From the NCBI GenBank assembly GCA_000017645.1, contig CP000781.1:4265501-4329500 (forward strand): a DNA stretch of 64,000 bases, written 5' to 3'. The position numbers and the translations under genes are program-made. The notes below the pieces were generated by a model, which saw nothing but the letters and a program-made list of their open reading frames with translations, was not told the DNA's origin and did no database searches. This DNA comes from Xanthobacter autotrophicus Py2. Lineage in GTDB: Bacteria; Pseudomonadota; Alphaproteobacteria; Rhizobiales; Xanthobacteraceae. Positions 61,822-64,000 of the stretch are shown piece by piece. The first letter of the stretch is position 1. Every line of letters starts with the position of its first letter.

Positions 61822-62526
61822 ATGCGCCTCGACCTTCTGGCGGCCCTCAATGCGGAGCGCCTCGCGCGGCGGGCCTGCGTGATGGTGACGGAGCTGGAGA
61901 GCGGCGCCCAGCGTCTGGTCGGGCTCGATCAGGTGGACGCCGATCCGCTCGCCGGCGCCATCCGCGAAGCGCTCGCCCTCCGCCGCAGCCGCCTCGTGGG
62001 GGAGGGAGCAAAGCGGGCCTTCATCGCCGTGGAGGTGCCGCCCCCGCGCATGCTGGTGATCGGCGCGGTGCATATCTCCCAGGCATTGGCGCCCATGGCG
62101 CGCCTCGCCGGCTTTGACCTGACCATCATCGACCCGCGCACCGCCTTCGCCACGCCCGAACGGTTCGGCGACGTGCCGGTGATCGCGGAATGGCCGGACG
62201 TGGCCTTGCCGGCCTATGGCCTCGACCCCTTCACTGCCCTGGTCGCCTTGACCCATGACCCCAAGGTGGACGAGCCGGCCCTTATCGCCGCGCTGAAGGC
62301 GGGCTGCTTTTACGTGGGCGCGCTCGGCTCGCGCCGCACCCATGCCCGGCGGGTGGAGCGGCTTCAGGCGGTGGGATTGTCGCCGGAGGTCATCGGCCGC
62401 ATACATGCGCCCATCGGCATCGACATCGGCGCCGCCAGCCCCGCCGAGATCGCGGTGGCGGTGCTGGCCGAGGTGATCCGCGCCCTGCGCTCCGGCGTGG
62501 CCCACGCGGAAGGAGTTGCGGCGTGA
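61822..62526 (+). CDS. XdhC family protein, Rossmann-domain type
   Basis: A 234-residue protein with an XdhC C-terminal Rossmann domain: MLVIGAVHISQALAPMARLAGFDLTIIDPR near residue 77, and the conserved YVGALGSRRTHARRVERL and HAPIGIDIGAASPAEIAVAVLAE (core IGIDIGAASPAEIA) near the end. The first 70 residues look like a diverged second half-domain. Together with the preceding gene it is equivalent to one full-length XdhC split in two. Its stop overlaps the GTG start of the MocA-type gene. Expected role: molybdenum-cofactor maturation. Confidence 0.92.
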   Translation: MRLDLLAALNAERLARRACVMVTELESGAQRLVGLDQVDADPLAGAIREALALRRSRLVGEGAKRAFIAVEVPPPRMLVIGAVHISQALAPMARLAGFDLTIIDPRTAFATPERFGDVPVIAEWPDVALPAYGLDPFTALVALTHDPKVDEPALIAALKAGCFYVGALGSRRTHARRVERLQAVGLSPEVIGRIHAPIGIDIGAASPAEIAVAVLAEVIRALRSGVAHAEGVAA

Positions 62527-64000
62527 AGTTCGGCTCCCTGCCCCTGTCCGAGGCCGAGGGCGCCATCGCCGCCCATTCGGTGCGGCTCGACGACGGCGTC
62601 CTCAAGAAGGGTACGCGGCTCGGCCCGGCCGAGATTGGACGGCTCAAAGCCGCCGGCTTCCGCGAGGTGGTAGCGGCGCGCATGGAGCCGGGCGACATGG
62701 CGGAGGACGCCGCCGCCCGGCTGCTGGCGGAAGCGGTGGCAGGCCCCAATGTGCGGGCGGATGCCGCCTTCACCGGCCGCGCTAACCTGTTTGCCGACGC
62801 CGCTGGCGTGCTGCGGGTCTCACAAGCGGCCCTCGACGCCTTCAATGACGTGGACGAGGCCATCACCCTCGCCACCCTGCGGGATTTCACGCCGGTGGCG
62901 GCGGGCGACATGGTGGGGACGGTGAAGATCATCCCCTATGCGGTGCCGGCCGACCTTGTGGATGCGGCGCGGCGGGCGTCGCAGGGGCTGCTGTCGGTGG
63001 CGCCGTTCCGGGTGAAGCGGGTGGCGGTCATCTCCACCTTGCTGCCGGGCTTTGCCGACAAGGTGGTGGCCAAGACCCTCGCCGTCACCCGTGCCCGCCT
63101 TGCACCCACCGGGGCGCAGATGGTTTCCGCCGACACCGTGCCCCACGACACAGCGGCGCTGGCGCAGGCCCTCGCGCATGCGGCGCAGGAGGGGGCGGAG
63201 CTTGTCATCGTCTTCGGCGCCTCGGCCATCGCCGACCGCAACGATGTGATCCCCGCCGCCGTGGTCGCCGCCGGGGGCGAGGTGGTGCGGCTCGGCATGC
63301 CGGTGGACCCCGGCAACCTGCTGATGCTCGGCCGGCTCGGCGCCGTGCCCGTGCTGGGCGCGCCCGGCTGCGCCCGCAGCCCGAAGGAGAACGGCTTCGA
63401 TTTCGTACTGATGCGCCTCCTCGCCGGCCTCGAGGTGACCGCCCGCGACATCGCCCGGCTGGGGGCCGGCGGGCTGTTGTCCGATATCGCGGTGCGGCCG
63501 CATCCGAGGGCGGAGGGCGATGCGGGGCAGGGCTTCGCTGCCGTCATCCTCGCCGCCGGGCGCAGCGCGCGCATGGGGCAGGGCATCAACAAGCTGATGG
63601 AGGAGGTGGGCGGGGTGCCGGTGATCCGCCGGGTGGTCGAGGCGGCGCTCGCCTCCACGGCGCGGCCGGTCATCGTCGTCACCGGACACGAGGCGGCCCG
63701 CATCGCTTCCGCGCTAGACGGCCTCGATGTGAGCTTCGTGCACAATCGCGATCATGCCAGTGGCATGGCCTCCTCCCTGGGCGCCGGCATTTCCGCCGTG
63801 CCGGAGACCGCGGCTGGGGCGCTGGTGGTGCTCGGCGACATGCCGCTCCTTGGCGCGGATGTCATCGACCGGCTCATCGCCGCCCATGCGCCCGACGAGG
63901 GCCGGCTCATCTGCGTGCCGGTGGAGGACGGGCAGCGGGGCCATCCGGTGCTGTGGTCTCGGCGTTATTTCGGCGATCTGGGCGCCCTGGAGGGCGATGT
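62523..64000 (+). CDS. Molybdopterin-binding/MocA nucleotidyltransferase fusion, 3' end cut
   Basis: An open frame of 492 codons continuing past the window. Start GTG 62523 overlaps the XdhC stop (GTGA). Residues 1-330 form a MoeA/MogA-like molybdopterin-binding region, including FVLMRLLAGLEVTARDIARLG and the sugar-phosphate-like ELVIVFGASAIADRNDVI. From about residue 338 the MobA-like NTP-transferase domain of MocA begins with FAAVILAAGRSARMGQGINKL and has LVVLGDMPLLGADVIDRL. MocA makes molybdopterin cytosine dinucleotide. A fusion of this layout accompanies XdhC genes and molybdenum hydroxylases (CO dehydrogenase type). No structural gene is in the window. Confidence 0.9.
   Translation, partial: MKFGSLPLSEAEGAIAAHSVRLDDGVLKKGTRLGPAEIGRLKAAGFREVVAARMEPGDMAEDAAARLLAEAVAGPNVRADAAFTGRANLFADAAGVLRVSQAALDAFNDVDEAITLATLRDFTPVAAGDMVGTVKIIPYAVPADLVDAARRASQGLLSVAPFRVKRVAVISTLLPGFADKVVAKTLAVTRARLAPTGAQMVSADTVPHDTAALAQALAHAAQEGAELVIVFGASAIADRNDVIPAAVVAAGGEVVRLGMPVDPGNLLMLGRLGAVPVLGAPGCARSPKENGFDFVLMRLLAGLEVTARDIARLGAGGLLSDIAVRPHPRAEGDAGQGFAAVILAAGRSARMGQGINKLMEEVGGVPVIRRVVEAALASTARPVIVVTGHEAARIASALDGLDVSFVHNRDHASGMASSLGAGISAVPETAAGALVVLGDMPLLGADVIDRLIAAHAPDEGRLICVPVEDGQRGHPVLWSRRYFGDLGALEGD

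Noticed and set aside
60226..62505. A 759-codon minus-strand frame that seems to extend the aminomutase gene
   Set aside because: The extra 397 residues run antisense through both XdhC genes. The real start at 61314 (MPNLPQPNLL) is well placed, and the divergent XdhC genes have good starts.
1..64000. CRISPR arrays, insertion sequences, prophage, tRNA or rRNA genes
   Set aside because: I looked for regular spaced repeats, transposase or integrase motifs and tRNA T-arm patterns in the gaps and found none that hold up.

Overview
The window reads as chromosomal core DNA of a high-GC alphaproteobacterium of the order Hyphomicrobiales (Rhizobiales). Xanthobacteraceae (Xanthobacter, Azorhizobium or Ancylobacter-like) is my best guess. 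This rests on gene order and protein families: divK next to DUF3572 and dinB, rsh-pdxJ-acpS-lepB-rnc-era, ftsB-pdhA-pdhB-pdhC, PdhB carrying a lipoyl domain, an IalB-family protein, and a single bifunctional Rsh. I saw no transposase, integrase, phage gene, CRISPR array, tRNA or rRNA. Both window ends cut a gene: purB lacks its 5' end and a MocA-type gene lacks its 3' end.

Layout. 1-8.7 kb: purB end, DUF2794, a gene-poor stretch with palindromic repeats and a probable small RNA with its own terminator, DUF1223, acnA diverging from ccmA-ccmB, then a ModE-like regulator and an unknown gene preceded by an AT-rich palindrome. 8.7-18 kb: dinB with an added zinc-ribbon, DUF3572, divK, rpmG, an MFS transporter, NUDIX hydrolase, DUF983, RNase R and an SH3-domain membrane protein. 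18.4-30 kb: mixed metabolic and transport genes (peptide-binding protein, IalB family, HspQ, CitE-like lyase, exported gamma-glutamylcyclotransferase-like protein, quinone reductase, SDR, TerC, UbiH-type hydroxylase, AEC carrier). 30-42.3 kb: rsh, pdxJ, acpS, lepB, rnc and era, facing recO, parC and a CLC chloride channel, then ftsB. 42.4-51.4 kb: pyruvate dehydrogenase cluster pdhA-pdhB-pdhC-lpdA with small genes in between, then lipA and a Coq10/RatA-type START gene. 51.9-57.8 kb: a complete branched-chain amino acid ABC operon livH-M-G-F, a small membrane protein and the binding protein. 58-64 kb: BASS-type transporter, PCC/DUF296 protein, a lysine 2,3-aminomutase/EpmB-like radical SAM enzyme, and a molybdenum-enzyme maturation set (two XdhC-type genes and a molybdopterin-binding/MocA fusion).

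How the genes work together. The pdh cluster holds all subunits of the pyruvate dehydrogenase complex and the enzyme that makes the lipoyl groups carried by PdhB and PdhC. The liv operon is tightly packed, with start/stop overlaps at every junction from livH to the small membrane gene. The xdhC-xdhC-mocA set overlaps or abuts and probably matures a molybdenum hydroxylase encoded beyond the window.

I did not find a clear new defence or mobile system. The most useful leads are regulatory and RNA signals: a Mo-box-like palindrome near a ModE-like gene, nested palindromes in front of pdhA, a candidate small RNA at about 2.03-2.2 kb, a structured gap between divK and rpmG, and several repeat families. 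Some odd gene contexts also stand out: a deoxyribosyltransferase inside the pdh operon, a Tat-type signal on a GGCT-fold protein, and a long acidic extension on Era.
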